From contig NZ_CP117439.1 of NCBI RefSeq assembly GCF_030687575.1, positions 4,913,501 to 4,977,500 on the forward strand: DNA of 64,000 nt, read 5' to 3'. Position 1 is the first letter of the stretch; every line of letters begins with the position of its first letter. The translations under genes were made by a program, and so were the position numbers. Of this stretch, positions 1-9,414 are shown one piece after another. This DNA comes from Pseudomonas sp. FP2309 (GTDB lineage Bacteria > Pseudomonadota > Gammaproteobacteria > Pseudomonadales > Pseudomonadaceae). The notes beneath the pieces are model-generated. The model did not search any database. It was not told where the DNA came from and worked only from the letters and a program-made list of their open reading frames with translations.

Positions 1-187
1 CGTCGACGTCCCACCACGGCGCGCCGTCCTTGTGCGCGCGGTTGATGTCCAGGCCCGGCTGGGAACGCACCACGGCGCCACCGGACTTCGGCGCCGGGCC
101 ACGGCTGGTGGAGCAACTGACGACCAGCAGGGACAACGCGGCGAACGCCACCAGCTTGAGCGGTTGATTGAACGGCGATGCCCGCAT
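1..187 (-). CDS. rlpA: Septal ring lytic transglycosylase RlpA, N-terminal part
   Basis: Only the first 62 codons lie in the window; the rest continues past base 1. The start MRASPFNQPLKL leads into a lipoprotein signal ending LLVVSC, then a Ser/Pro/Gly-rich linker and the Pseudomonas RlpA segment RSQPGLDINRAHKDGAPWW. In Pseudomonas, RlpA is an outer-membrane lipoprotein that cleaves naked (denuded) septal glycan during cell separation. The ATG overlaps the stop of mltB by one base (TAATG), so the two are translationally coupled at the end of the mrdA-rodA operon. The catalytic double-psi barrel and SPOR domains are outside the window. Confidence 0.9.
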   Translation of the reverse strand, partial: MRASPFNQPLKLVAFAALSLLVVSCSTSRGPAPKSGGAVVRSQPGLDINRAHKDGAPWWDVD

Positions 188-1197
188 TACTTGTTGCCCC
201 GTGCTTGGACCAGCATGTCTGACAGCTGATGCACGGCCATGGCGTACATCACACTGCGGTTATAACGCGTGATTGCGTAAAAATTCTTCAGGCCCATCCA
301 GTATTCAGGGCCATTTTCGCCTTCCAGGCGGAACGCCGTGACCGGCATTTCATCGCGTGGCGCATTCTGACTCGACCAGCCCAGCGCCCGCAACTCCCCG
401 ACCGTCTTGACCGGCTCAATGCCCTGGGTCAGGCCCTCATCGGCGCGCTCCCCGGTGACCTCGGCGCGAACCACAACAGGCTCGCCGCCGACCCAGCCGT
501 GGCGCTTGAAGTAGCTGGCCACACTGCCAATGGCGTCGTCCGGGTTGCTCCAGATATTGATGTGGCCGTCGCCGTCAAAGTCCACCGCGTAGGCGCGAAA
601 GCTGCTCGGCATGAACTGCGGCAAGCCCATCGCCCCGGCGTAGGAGCCTTTGAGAGTCAGCGGGTCGACCTGCTCTTCGCGGGCCAGCAGCAGGAATTCG
701 CGCAGCTCCTTACGGAAGAAGTCGGCGCGCGGCGGGTAATCGAAGCCCAGGGTCGACAAGGCGTCGATCACCCGGTAACTGCCGGTATTGCGCCCGTAGA
801 AGGTTTCGATGCCGATGATCGCGACAATCACCTGGGCCGGCACGCCGTATTCCTGCTCGGCGCGGGCCAACACGGCTTCGTGCTGGCGCCAGAAGTCCAC
901 ACCCCTCGCCACGCGGGCGTCGGTGAGGAACATCGGACGGTATTCCTTCCACTGTTTCACGCGCTCGGCGGGGCGGGAAATCGCGTCGAGGATCGCCTGC
1001 TTTTTCTGGGCTTCGCGGAACACGCCCATCAGCTGTTCACCGGCGAAACCATAGTCGCGGGTCATTTCACCGACAAATTCGGCGACCTGGGGTGAACCAT
1101 CGTAGTCACCGGCCAGCGCCTCCTGCGTTGCGCCCAGCAGCCCAATCAGGCCCATCCAGGACGCATGCCGAGTCGCCCAGCCGCGCATTACTTGCAT
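187..1197 (-). CDS. mltB: Membrane-bound lytic murein transglycosylase B
   Basis: This is a periplasmic lytic transglycosylase of the SLT_2/MltB type, which cleaves the MurNAc-GlcNAc bond of peptidoglycan to leave a 1,6-anhydro end. The catalytic Glu sits in the GIETFYGRNTG motif, and the family block KGSYAGAMGLPQFMPSSF follows. The N-terminus is a signal peptide ending near ALAGDY, without a clear lipobox. I chose the ATG at 1197 (336 residues) because an AAGGTG lies at good spacing before it. An upstream ATG at 1233 would overlap rodA and an ATG at 1203 sits too close to the AAGGTG. The gene lies between rodA and rlpA, the usual Pseudomonas elongation and septation cluster. Confidence 0.95.
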   Translation of the reverse strand: MQVMRGWATRHASWMGLIGLLGATQEALAGDYDGSPQVAEFVGEMTRDYGFAGEQLMGVFREAQKKQAILDAISRPAERVKQWKEYRPMFLTDARVARGVDFWRQHEAVLARAEQEYGVPAQVIVAIIGIETFYGRNTGSYRVIDALSTLGFDYPPRADFFRKELREFLLLAREEQVDPLTLKGSYAGAMGLPQFMPSSFRAYAVDFDGDGHINIWSNPDDAIGSVASYFKRHGWVGGEPVVVRAEVTGERADEGLTQGIEPVKTVGELRALGWSSQNAPRDEMPVTAFRLEGENGPEYWMGLKNFYAITRYNRSVMYAMAVHQLSDMLVQARGNK

Positions 1198-1214
1198 TGA
1201 CATCTTCACCTTAT

Positions 1215-2360
1215 TCAAACCTGTGCGATCCACTTGCGATGCGTATGAATCGACATCAAAACCCCAAACGCTGACAGCAATGTCACCAGCGAAGTTCCGC
1301 CGTAGCTAATGAATGGCAACGGCACCCCAACCACCGGCAACAGGCCACTGACCATACCGATGTTGACGAAAACGTAAACAAAAAAAGTCATGGTCAGGGC
1401 ACCGGCGAGCAATTTGCCGAACAGCGTCTGCGCCTGCGCGGTGATCACCAGGCCACGCCCGATCAGCAGCAAATAGATCAGCAACAGCGCGCAAATGCCC
1501 ACCAGGCCGAACTCTTCGCCCATCACCGCAATAATGAAGTCGGTGTGGCTCTCGGGCAGAAAGTCCAAATGAGACTGGGTGCCCAGTAACCAACCCTTAC
1601 CAAATACGCCGCCGGAGCCGATGGCCGCTTTCGACTGGATGATGTTCCAGCCGGTGCCGAGCGGGTCGCTCTCCGGGTCGAGGAAGGTGAGAATCCGTTG
1701 TTTCTGGTAGTCGTGCATGAAGAAGAACCACATGGCCACCGCCACGGGTACCGCAGCGGCCAACACGCTGAGGATCCAGCGCCAGCGCAGCCCCCCCATG
1801 AACAGTACGAACGCGCCCCCGGCAAGGATCAGCAGCGAGGTGCCCAGATCCGGCTGGCGCACAATCAGCACAAAGGGGATACCGATCAGCAGCAGACTGA
1901 TCCCCACGTGTTTAAGCTGCGGCGGCAAGGTGCGCTTGGACAGATACCAGGCGATGGTGGCCGGCATCAGGATCTTCATGAATTCCGACGGCTGGAAGCG
2001 AATCACCCCTGGGATGTTGATCCAGCGGGTCGCACCCATGGCGTTGTGCCCCATCACGTCCACCACCACCAGCAGCAATACGCCGGCGACATACCCCAAG
2101 GGCACCCAACGCGCCATGAACCGCGGTTCGAGCTGCGCGATCACCACCATCGACAACAGGCCCAGGCCAAACGACGACGCTTGCTTGATCAGCAGGTCCC
2201 AGTTCTTGCCACTGGCCGAATACAGCACGAACAGGCTGCCGGCGGCCAGGGTCAGCAACAGGATCAGCAACGGGCCATCGATGTGCATGCGCTGCAGCAA
2301 CGTCGCACGGCGACGCATCACATCCTCACTGGAGAGGATGCGGTCAAAATTACTCTTCAC
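1215..2360 (-). CDS. rodA: Rod shape-determining SEDS glycosyltransferase RodA
   Basis: RodA is a SEDS polytopic membrane protein with about ten transmembrane segments. It polymerises lipid II into glycan strands during lateral growth, working with PBP2. SEDS hallmarks are present: QPSEFMKI, RQPDLGTSLLI, the large periplasmic loop around GTGWNIIQSKAAIGSG, and the terminal PFISYGGTSLVT block. I favour a GTG start at 2360 (MKSNFDRIL, 381 residues) preceded by CGAGG. It overlaps the end of mrdA by 11 bases. The ATG at 2318 (367 residues) is an alternative, also with a GAGG upstream. Immediate coupling to mrdA fits their obligate partnership. Confidence 0.97.
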   Translation of the reverse strand: MKSNFDRILSSEDVMRRRATLLQRMHIDGPLLILLLTLAAGSLFVLYSASGKNWDLLIKQASSFGLGLLSMVVIAQLEPRFMARWVPLGYVAGVLLLVVVDVMGHNAMGATRWINIPGVIRFQPSEFMKILMPATIAWYLSKRTLPPQLKHVGISLLLIGIPFVLIVRQPDLGTSLLILAGGAFVLFMGGLRWRWILSVLAAAVPVAVAMWFFFMHDYQKQRILTFLDPESDPLGTGWNIIQSKAAIGSGGVFGKGWLLGTQSHLDFLPESHTDFIIAVMGEEFGLVGICALLLIYLLLIGRGLVITAQAQTLFGKLLAGALTMTFFVYVFVNIGMVSGLLPVVGVPLPFISYGGTSLVTLLSAFGVLMSIHTHRKWIAQV

Positions 2361-4248
2361 TGGCCGTAACCTCGGGGATTGAAGGGGGGCCGCCATATTC
2401 GGGCTTGAGCCTGCCGTCGGGGGCCAGCAGCCAGGCATCCATCACCTGGCGCACCACGGGCGCGGCGACCCCGGAGCCGGACTCGCCGTTCTCCACCATC
2501 ACGGCAACAACGATTTTCGGGTCGTCCGCCGGCGCGAAACCGACGAACAAGGCGTGGTCGCGGTGACGCTCCTGAACCTTGGAGCGGTCGTATTTCTCGC
2601 CCTGCTTGATCGCGACCACCTGGGCGGTGCCGCTTTTGCCGGCAATGCGGTATTGCGCGCCGATGGCCGCTTTGCGCGCGGTGCCACGGGCGCCGTGCAT
2701 CACCTGTTGCATACCATGGTTGACCTTGGTCCAGTCGGACGGGTCGCGCAGTACGATGTCCGGAATCGGATTGTCATCCACCGGTTTTTCGCCCTCGATG
2801 GTCTTGGCCAGGTGTGGACGGTTCCAGATGCCTTTGTTGGCCACCAGCGCGGTGGCCTGGGCCAGTTGCAACGGCGTGGCCTGCATATAACCCTGGCCAA
2901 TCCCGAGGATCAACGTCTCACCCGGGAACCACGCCTGGCGTCGGGTCGCACGCTTCCACTCGCGCGAGGGCATCAGGCCCGGGGATTCTTCGAACATGTC
3001 CAGGGAGACTTTCTGACCGAGGCCGAACTTGCCCATATAGGCGGACAGGCGGTCGATCCCCAGCTTGTGGGCCAGGTCGTAAAAATAGGTGTCGTTGGAG
3101 CGCATGATCGCGGTATCCAGGTCGACATAGCCGTCACCGGTGCGGTTCCAGTTACGGTATTTGTGATCGTAGTTGGGCAGCATGTAGTAGCCGGGGTCGT
3201 ACACCCGGCTGGAGGCCGTGACCACGCCCGCATCCAGGCCGGCAATCGCCACCGCCGGTTTGATCGTCGAGCCGGGCGGGTACAGGCCGCGCAGTACGCG
3301 GTTGAACAGCGGCCGGTCGATGGAGTCACGCAACTCGGCATACGCCTTGAAGCTGATGCCGGTAACAAACAGGTTGGGGTCAAAACTTGGCTGGCTGACC
3401 ATCGCCAGCACTTCGCCCGTCTTCGGGTCCAGTGCCACCACGGCGCCACGTCGCCCACCCAGGGCCATCTCCGCCGCTTCCTGCAACTTGATGTCCAGGC
3501 TCAGCACAATGTCCTTGCCCGGCACCGGGTCGGTACGCTTGAGTACGCGCAATACGCGGCCACGGGCGTTGGTCTCGACTTCTTCGTAACCCACCTGACC
3601 GTGCAGCTCGGGCTCATAGAAACGCTCGATGCCAGTCTTGCCAATATGGTGGGTGCCGCTGTAATTGACGGGATCGAGGCTTTTGAGCTCTTTCTCGTTG
3701 ATCCGCCCCATATAGCCGACGGAGTGGGCAAAGTGCGGCCCCTGGGGGTAATGACGCACCAACTGCGCCACCACCTCCACCCCCGGCAGGCGGAACTGGT
3801 TCACCGCGATACGGGCGATCTGCTCTTCGGTGAGTTCGAACAGGATCGGCACCGGCTCGAAAGGCCGGCGCCCCTGCCTCATGCGTTTTTCGAAGATCAC
3901 CCGGTCTTCCGGGGTCAACTGCAGCACCTCGACGATCACATCGAGGACCTGCTGCCAATCGCCGGAACGCTCGCGGGTCATGCTCAGGCTGAAGCTGGGC
4001 CGGTTATCGGCGACGACCACGCCATTGCGATCGAAGATCAACCCACGGGTCGGTGGAATCGGTTGCACATGCACCCGGTTGTTTTCCGACAGCGTGGAGT
4101 GATAGTCGTACTGGATGACCTGCAGGAAATACAGGCGGGCGATCAGCACCCCGATCAACACCACCACCATGACTGCGCCAAACACCACGCGCGCGCGTAC
4201 AAGACGTGCGTCTTTCTCGTGGTCCTTGATGCGGATCGGCTGGGTCAT
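2350..4248 (-). CDS. mrdA: Penicillin-binding protein 2, elongasome transpeptidase
   Basis: This 632-residue class B PBP cross-links peptidoglycan in the Rod complex. One transmembrane anchor covers residues 21-43, followed by the PBP dimerisation domain. The transpeptidase domain has the nucleophile motif STIK at S327-K330 in YPPGSTIKP, a SND motif at about 384, and KSGTAQ near 544. Length and motifs match full-length PBP2. The stop overlaps the rodA GTG start and rlmH lies 15 bases upstream, so the gene is in the middle of one minus-strand operon. It is the mecillinam target in other bacteria. Confidence 0.97.
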   Translation of the reverse strand: MTQPIRIKDHEKDARLVRARVVFGAVMVVVLIGVLIARLYFLQVIQYDYHSTLSENNRVHVQPIPPTRGLIFDRNGVVVADNRPSFSLSMTRERSGDWQQVLDVIVEVLQLTPEDRVIFEKRMRQGRRPFEPVPILFELTEEQIARIAVNQFRLPGVEVVAQLVRHYPQGPHFAHSVGYMGRINEKELKSLDPVNYSGTHHIGKTGIERFYEPELHGQVGYEEVETNARGRVLRVLKRTDPVPGKDIVLSLDIKLQEAAEMALGGRRGAVVALDPKTGEVLAMVSQPSFDPNLFVTGISFKAYAELRDSIDRPLFNRVLRGLYPPGSTIKPAVAIAGLDAGVVTASSRVYDPGYYMLPNYDHKYRNWNRTGDGYVDLDTAIMRSNDTYFYDLAHKLGIDRLSAYMGKFGLGQKVSLDMFEESPGLMPSREWKRATRRQAWFPGETLILGIGQGYMQATPLQLAQATALVANKGIWNRPHLAKTIEGEKPVDDNPIPDIVLRDPSDWTKVNHGMQQVMHGARGTARKAAIGAQYRIAGKSGTAQVVAIKQGEKYDRSKVQERHRDHALFVGFAPADDPKIVVAVMVENGESGSGVAAPVVRQVMDAWLLAPDGRLKPEYGGPPSIPEVTASEE

Positions 4249-4263
4249 CGGGAGGGGCGCAGA

Positions 4264-4731
4264 TTATTTGTGATAAGGGTGCCCGGACAGAACTGTCCAG
4301 GCGCGATACAGCTGTTCACCGATCAAAATCCTCACCAACGGGTGCGGCAACGTCAGCGCCGACAGCGACCAGCGCTGGTCGGCCCGCGCGCAGACTTCCG
4401 GCGCCAGCCCTTCCGGGCCACCCACCATGAAGTTGACGGTACGCGAGTCCAGGCGCCAGCGGTCCAGTTCCACCGCCAGCTGCTCGGTGCTCCAGGGTTT
4501 GCCGTGCACTTCGAGGGTGACGATGCGCTCGTTGGGGCCGACCTTTGCCAGCATGGCTTCGCCTTCCTGACGGATAAAGCGCGCCACGTCGGCATTCTTG
4601 CCCCGGGTGTTGAGCGGTATTTCCACCAGTTCAAGGGACAGCTCAGCGGGCAGACGCTTGGCATACTCGTGCCAGCCCTCTTCCACCCACTTGGGCATGC
4701 GTGAACCGACAGCGATCAGACGCAGGCGCAC
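4264..4731 (-). CDS. rlmH: 23S rRNA (pseudouridine1915-N3)-methyltransferase RlmH
   Basis: This 155-residue SPOUT-class methyltransferase modifies pseudouridine 1915 in helix 69 of 23S rRNA, using SAM on the assembled 70S ribosome. The start [16 protein letters not shown] and the knotted SAM site with [14 protein letters not shown] and [18 protein letters not shown] are all present. It ends 15 bases before mrdA and begins 9 bases after rsfS. Pairing with rsfS, another ribosome-acting factor, is typical in gammaproteobacteria. Confidence 0.97.
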
Positions 4732-4740
4732 AGCCGTTCC

Positions 4741-5235
4741 TTATTCCTGGTCTTTGTTGAGCTTGTCGAAGTGCGCATGGCCCACTTCCGGACTGTGGTG
4801 CTTGCCATCAGCGGCACGGCTCTGCTCGGCGCCTTTCCACAGACGCTCCAGGTCGTAGAACTGGCGAGCGTTGGACGTCATCATGTGAACGATCACGTCG
4901 TCCATGTCCAGCAGCACCCAATCGCTGTCGCCCTTGCCTTCTTCACCCAGTGGCTTGACGCCTTGGGCTTTGACGGCTTCGCGAACCTTGTCCAGCATCG
5001 CGCCGATCTGGCGGTTGGAAGTACCGGTGGCGATGATCATGAAGTCGGTGATGCTCTGCTTGTCGCGTACGTCCAGCACCTGGATGTCCTGGGCTTTCAC
5101 GTCTTCAAGGGCGGCAACCGCAACTTTCACCAGCTCTTCGCCAGCCAGTTCCGGGCCAACGTGGGCTTCGACTGGCAGCGGGGCGCTTTTGAAGGTGCCT
5201 TTGCGCTTAACTTTGCTTACGTCTTTGTTCGTCAT
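4741..5235 (-). CDS. rsfS: Ribosomal silencing factor RsfS
   Basis: RsfS (Iojap/DUF143) binds uL14 on the 50S subunit and blocks subunit joining when nutrients are scarce. The conserved core is here: VLDVRDKQSITDFMIIATG, SNRQIGAMLDKV and DWVLLDMDDVIVHMM. The product is 164 residues because of a basic N-terminal extension of about 25 residues and a charged C-terminal tail, the longer form seen in pseudomonads. A CGAG lies seven bases before the ATG. It follows nadD with a 69-base gap. Confidence 0.95.
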   Translation of the reverse strand: MTNKDVSKVKRKGTFKSAPLPVEAHVGPELAGEELVKVAVAALEDVKAQDIQVLDVRDKQSITDFMIIATGTSNRQIGAMLDKVREAVKAQGVKPLGEEGKGDSDWVLLDMDDVIVHMMTSNARQFYDLERLWKGAEQSRAADGKHHSPEVGHAHFDKLNKDQE

Positions 5236-5304
5236 ATAAAACTCGTTTTGCTCGTATGTTCGGGCGCCCGCTGCACGAGTGTTCGTGCGTTCAAGCGCGC
5301 CTTT

Positions 5305-5952
5305 TCAGTTCGACGCACGGTAAAGCCCGTGCGCATCGATGTAGGCCAGGACCGCGTCAGGCACCAGGAAACGTACCGACTTACCGCTGGCCAGCAGTTG
5401 ACGGATCTGGGTGGCGGACACCGCAAGCGGGGTCTGCCAGACGAATGCAATATTCCCGTTCGGCCCGGTCAGGGCCAAGGGGTCACTTACCGACCGCGCG
5501 GCCAGCAGGTTGCGCAAGGCATCCGGCGGTTCGCTGTCGGCATCCGGGCGTTGCAGCACCAGGATGTGGCAATGCTGGAGGAGTTCCTCCCAGCGATGCC
5601 AAGAGGGCAGGCCGCAAAATGCGTCCCAGCCCAAAAGCAGAAACAACTGGTCATCGACGGCCAACTCGGCGCGCATCAGCTCCAGGGTGTCGACAGTGTA
5701 GGACGGTTTATCGCGTTTGAGTTCGCGGTCGTCCACCACCAGCGGCGCGATGCCTTCTACCGCCAGGCGCACCATTTCCAGGCGTTGTTGCGGTGACACC
5801 TGAGGGGTGTCGCGATGCGGCGGCCGGAAATTGGGGATCAGGCGCAACTCATCCAATGCCAAGGCATCCGCGACTTCCAGGGCACTGCGCAAATGGCCGA
5901 TGTGCACGGGGTCGAAGGTACCGCCGAGCAGCCCTATGCGTTTAGCCATCAA
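5305..5952 (-). CDS. nadD: Nicotinate-nucleotide adenylyltransferase NadD
   Basis: NadD converts nicotinate mononucleotide plus ATP to deamido-NAD in NAD synthesis. The nucleotidyltransferase signature [13 protein letters not shown] is at residues 9-21, and the second motif, SATQIRQLL, is near the C-terminus. The product is 215 residues, the usual size. Two adjacent ATGs open the frame, at 5952 and 5949. The first overlaps the proA stop by four bases (ATGA), which implies translational coupling to proA. Confidence 0.96.
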   Translation of the reverse strand: MMAKRIGLLGGTFDPVHIGHLRSALEVADALALDELRLIPNFRPPHRDTPQVSPQQRLEMVRLAVEGIAPLVVDDRELKRDKPSYTVDTLELMRAELAVDDQLFLLLGWDAFCGLPSWHRWEELLQHCHILVLQRPDADSEPPDALRNLLAARSVSDPLALTGPNGNIAFVWQTPLAVSATQIRQLLASGKSVRFLVPDAVLAYIDAHGLYRASN

Positions 5953-7214
5953 GTGCGCACGTGACCATCACCGAACACCACGTATTTCTCGCTGGTCAGA
6001 CCTTCCAGACCAACCGGGCCACGGGCATGGAGCTTGTCGGTGGAGATACCGATCTCCGCCCCCAGGCCATACTCGAAGCCATCGGCAAAGCGCGTCGAGG
6101 CGTTGATCATGACCGACGCGGAATCCACTTCGGTGAGGAAACGCCGGGCATCGCTGAAGTGCTCGGAAACAATGGCGTCGGTGTGCTTGGAACCGTATTT
6201 GTTGATGTGTTCGATGGCCTGATCCAGGTCGTCGACGATCCGGATCGACAGGATCGGCGCCGTGTACTCGGTGTACCAGTCTTGCTCGTTCGCCTCGATC
6301 ACGTCCGCGCCCAACAGCGCGCGGGTGCGCTCACAACCACGTAACTCCACACCCTTGTCGCGGTAGATGGCAGCCAGCGGCGGCAGCACGCGCTCGGCAA
6401 TGCCGGCGTGCACCAACAGGGTTTCCATGGTGTTGCACGGCGCGTAGCGGTGGGTCTTGGCGTTGTCGGCGATGCGGATCGCCTTGTCGATATCGGCGGC
6501 GATGTCGATGTACACGTGGCACACGCCGTCCAGGTGCTTGATCACCGGCACCTTGGCATCACGGCTGACACGTTCGATCAGGCTCTTGCCGCCCCGCGGC
6601 ACGATCACGTCGACGAATTCCGGCATGGTGATCAGCGCGCCAACGGCGGCGCGGTCGGTGGTTTCCACCACCTGCACCACTTCGGCCGGCAACTCGGCCA
6701 CGGCCAGGCCCTGCTGGATGCAGGCAGCAATGGCGCGATTGGAATTGATCGCCTCGGAACCGCCACGCAGGATGGTGGCGTTGCCGGACTTGAGGCACAG
6801 GCTCGCGGCGTCGATGGTCACGTTTGGACGCGACTCATAAATGATGCCGATCACGCCCAGGGGCACGCGCATCTTGCCGACCTGAATGCCGGACGGCAGG
6901 TAACGCATATCGCGGATTTCACCGATGGGGTCAGGCAGCTTCGCCACCTGACGCAGGCCTTCGATCATGTCGTCAATACGCGCCGGGCTCAGCGCCAGGC
7001 GGTCCAGCAGGGCCGGCTCCAGGCCATTGGCGCGGCCGTTGGCCAGGTCCAGTTCGTTGGCGGCGGTGAGCTCGGAGCGCGAAGCATCCAGAGCATCGGC
7101 GGCGGCCAGCAAGGCACGGTTCTTCTGCGCGGTGCTCGCACGGGCGATCAACCGCGAGGCCTGACGGGCAGCGCGACCCAGGCGGGTCATGTAGTCAAGA
7201 ACGGACTCAGTCAT
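5949..7214 (-). CDS. proA: Gamma-glutamyl phosphate reductase ProA
   Basis: ProA performs the NADPH-dependent reduction of gamma-glutamyl phosphate to glutamate semialdehyde, the second step of proline synthesis. The catalytic Cys is in [11 protein letters not shown], and the family blocks [17 protein letters not shown] and [15 protein letters not shown] are present. The start at 7214 ([14 protein letters not shown], 421 residues) is chosen by family length. A longer in-frame extension to 7319 runs into the divergent promoter region and is not family-like. The gene heads the minus-strand operon through rlpA and is divergent from mpg. Confidence 0.96.
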   Translation of the reverse strand: MTESVLDYMTRLGRAARQASRLIARASTAQKNRALLAAADALDASRSELTAANELDLANGRANGLEPALLDRLALSPARIDDMIEGLRQVAKLPDPIGEIRDMRYLPSGIQVGKMRVPLGVIGIIYESRPNVTIDAASLCLKSGNATILRGGSEAINSNRAIAACIQQGLAVAELPAEVVQVVETTDRAAVGALITMPEFVDVIVPRGGKSLIERVSRDAKVPVIKHLDGVCHVYIDIAADIDKAIRIADNAKTHRYAPCNTMETLLVHAGIAERVLPPLAAIYRDKGVELRGCERTRALLGADVIEANEQDWYTEYTAPILSIRIVDDLDQAIEHINKYGSKHTDAIVSEHFSDARRFLTEVDSASVMINASTRFADGFEYGLGAEIGISTDKLHARGPVGLEGLTSEKYVVFGDGHVRT

Positions 7215-7349
7215 GGTCAGGGAGTCTTGGCAAAGAGGAAAGCGGCAGATTATAGCTGTGACGCCGCCTGACTGACAGCGGTGAGGGGCGGATGGTCGAA
7301 ATGAACTGTAAAAACCCAAGGTTCAGGGGTAATTAAGGTGGGACTGGTT
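7215..7349. promoter_or_regulatory. Divergent proA / mpg intergenic region
   Basis: This 135-base spacer separates divergent proA and mpg and must hold both promoters. On the plus strand AAGGTGG at 7336-7342 is a good ribosome binding site for an ATG at 7350. I see no strong palindrome or riboswitch-like structure. Confidence 0.4.
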
Positions 7350-8072
7350 ATGATTCCGTCACATTTAGCCGTATTCCCCCTGACCGCCATGCTCAGCTCC
7401 GCCCCCCAACGCCCCGCGAACGCCCTGCCCGACAGCTTCTTCGACCGCGATGCGCAAATGCTCGCGCGCGAACTGCTCGGAAAAGTCATACGCCATCGCA
7501 TCGGCGAAATCTGGCTTTCGGCACGAATTATTGAAACCGAAGCCTATTACGTGGCCGAAAAAGGCAGTCACGCCTCACTCGGCTACACAGAAAAGCGTAA
7601 GGCTTTGTTTCTGGACGGCGGACATATCTATATGTACTACGCCCGTGGCGGCGACTCACTGAACTTCAGCGCCCACGGCCCAGGCAATGCAGTACTGATC
7701 AAATCGGCGTATCCGTGGGTCGATGACCTTTCCGGACCCGCCAGCCTGGCGCAGATGCTGCTCAACAATCCCATGGCCGATGGCAGCCCGCGCTCCTCGC
7801 AAAAGCTGTGTGCCGGCCAGACGCTGCTGTGCAAGGCGCTGGGCCTGAAAGTGCCGATGTGGGACGCCAAGCGCTTCGACCAGGAGCAGTTGTATGTGGA
7901 AGACGTGGGCCAGGTCCCGACACGCATCATTCAGACCACGCGCCTGGGCATCCCCAGAGGGCGGGACGAACACTTGATGTACCGCTTTGTCGATGCCGGC
8001 TACGCGCCCTATTGCACGCGGAACCCGCTGCGTCGGGGCCAGGTCGAAGGCCGCGACTACTTTTTGATTTGA
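7350..8072 (+). CDS. 3-methyladenine DNA glycosylase, AAG/MPG family
   Basis: This is a Pur_DNA_glyco (AAG) family base-excision enzyme that removes alkylated purines from DNA. Family landmarks are IIETEAYYVAEKGSHAS with the catalytic Glu, the conserved HIYMYYARGG, and LNFSAHGPGNAVLIKSAYP. The C-terminal basic segment TRNPLRRGQ is typical. The ATG at 7350 has AAGGTGG nine bases upstream; the ATG at 7389 (MLSSAPQRP) gives the more conserved length but lacks a visible Shine-Dalgarno. A GTG at 7338 is also in frame. The gene stands alone, 25 bases before the next coding region. Confidence 0.9.
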   Translation: MIPSHLAVFPLTAMLSSAPQRPANALPDSFFDRDAQMLARELLGKVIRHRIGEIWLSARIIETEAYYVAEKGSHASLGYTEKRKALFLDGGHIYMYYARGGDSLNFSAHGPGNAVLIKSAYPWVDDLSGPASLAQMLLNNPMADGSPRSSQKLCAGQTLLCKALGLKVPMWDAKRFDQEQLYVEDVGQVPTRIIQTTRLGIPRGRDEHLMYRFVDAGYAPYCTRNPLRRGQVEGRDYFLI

Positions 8073-8097
8073 ATCTGTGGTGATGGAGTAACGATTT

Positions 8098-9414
8098 ATG
8101 GGCCCATGGCTCGATAGCATGACCGGCTGGCTGACCCTGAACCCCCAATGGCTGGCGGCCGCGGTGTTTATCGTCGCGTGCGTGGAATGCCTGGCTATTG
8201 CCGGATTGATCGTGCCCGGTACGGTGTTGCTGTTTGCGATCGCCGCACTGGCCGGCAGCGGTGCGCTGTCGCTGAGTGAGACCCTGCTGCTGGGCTTTCT
8301 CGGCGGCTTGTTGGGCGACGGGGTTTCGTACTTCCTGGGCCGGCACTTCCACCAGAATATCCGGCGCCTGCCTGGCTTGCGTCACCATCCCGAATGGATG
8401 AATGGCGCGGAAAGCTACTTCCACAAGTACGGCATCGCCAGCCTGCTGGTCGGACGTTTCATCGGCCCTTTGCGGCCCATGCTGCCGATGGTGGCGGGCA
8501 TGTGCGACATGCCGTTCCCGCGCTTCGCGCTGGTCAGCCTGCTCGCCGCAGCCGGCTGGTCGGTGGCCTACTTGCTGCCGGGTTGGGCCACCGGCGCCGC
8601 GTTCCGCCTGCCGCTGCCGCAAGGCTTCTGGCCTGAGGCCGGGGTTGTCACCGCGTGTTTGGCGGTGCTGCTGGGGCTGAGCCTCAACAGCAGCCTGCGT
8701 GGCCATCGGCGCGCAACACTGTGGGTCGGTTGTGCCAGCCTGACGCTGTTGATCGCACTGTTTATCGGCTACCCGCATTTGAACGATTTCGACCAAGGCC
8801 TCAGCGCCTTGGTCCAGGAGCACCGCAGCGCCTGGCTGGACGAGACCATGGTCAGCGTCACCCAACTGGGCGAGTTCAAGAAAATGTTCATCGCCAGCGC
8901 CATATTCACCGCTCTGCTGCTACTGGCGCGGCAATGGCGTCACGCTGTCTTCGTCGGCGCCACACTGGCCGGCACCGCTTTAATCAACACCGGCACCAAG
9001 CTGTTTTTCGCCCGTGGCCGCCCGGAGATCCTCACTGACCCACTGACCAGCTTCAGCATGCCCAGCGGTCACGCGTCCGGCGCCTTCGCGTTTTTCCTCG
9101 CACTGGCTGTGCTCGCGGGGCGCGGTCAACCAATACGGCTGCGCCTGATCTGGATATTGCTGGGCTGCATTCCAGCGGCCTTTATCGCCTTGTCCCGCGT
9201 ATACCTGGGCGTTCACTGGCCCAGTGACATCCTGGCCGGAACGCTGCTGGCAATGACGGTGTGTGCGTTCAGCCTGACCGCCATCCAGCACCGCTGCCCA
9301 CTGCCACCGATGCGCAAGCAAACCTGGTGGCTGCTGCTGCCGGCTATCGTGGCAGTGTTGAGTTTTATAGCACTCACCGGCACATCCCACGCACTGCTGC
9401 GTTACGCCTACTGA
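8098..9414 (+). CDS. DedA-PAP2 fusion membrane phosphatase
   Basis: This 438-residue integral membrane protein joins two lipid-handling modules. The first 200 or so residues are DedA/SNARE-associated, with EVPGT-like VPGTVLLFAIAAL and the GRFIGPLRPMLPMVAG signature. The second half is a PAP2 phosphatase, with KLFFARGRPE, PSGHASG and SRVYLGVHWPSD forming the three active-site motifs. Known relatives dephosphorylate undecaprenyl pyrophosphate, phosphatidate or similar lipids, and DedA proteins are implicated in lipid flipping, so recycling of a polyprenyl carrier is a reasonable inference. The start has GGAG ten bases upstream. Its stop overlaps the convergent Lon-N gene by seven bases. Confidence 0.9.
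   Translation: MGPWLDSMTGWLTLNPQWLAAAVFIVACVECLAIAGLIVPGTVLLFAIAALAGSGALSLSETLLLGFLGGLLGDGVSYFLGRHFHQNIRRLPGLRHHPEWMNGAESYFHKYGIASLLVGRFIGPLRPMLPMVAGMCDMPFPRFALVSLLAAAGWSVAYLLPGWATGAAFRLPLPQGFWPEAGVVTACLAVLLGLSLNSSLRGHRRATLWVGCASLTLLIALFIGYPHLNDFDQGLSALVQEHRSAWLDETMVSVTQLGEFKKMFIASAIFTALLLLARQWRHAVFVGATLAGTALINTGTKLFFARGRPEILTDPLTSFSMPSGHASGAFAFFLALAVLAGRGQPIRLRLIWILLGCIPAAFIALSRVYLGVHWPSDILAGTLLAMTVCAFSLTAIQHRCPLPPMRKQTWWLLLPAIVAVLSFIALTGTSHALLRYAY

Noticed and set aside
2554..4704. Open frame of 716 codons on the plus strand
   Set aside because: It lies antisense to mrdA and rlmH, whose products are complete and conserved; the frame is a by-product of high GC codon use.
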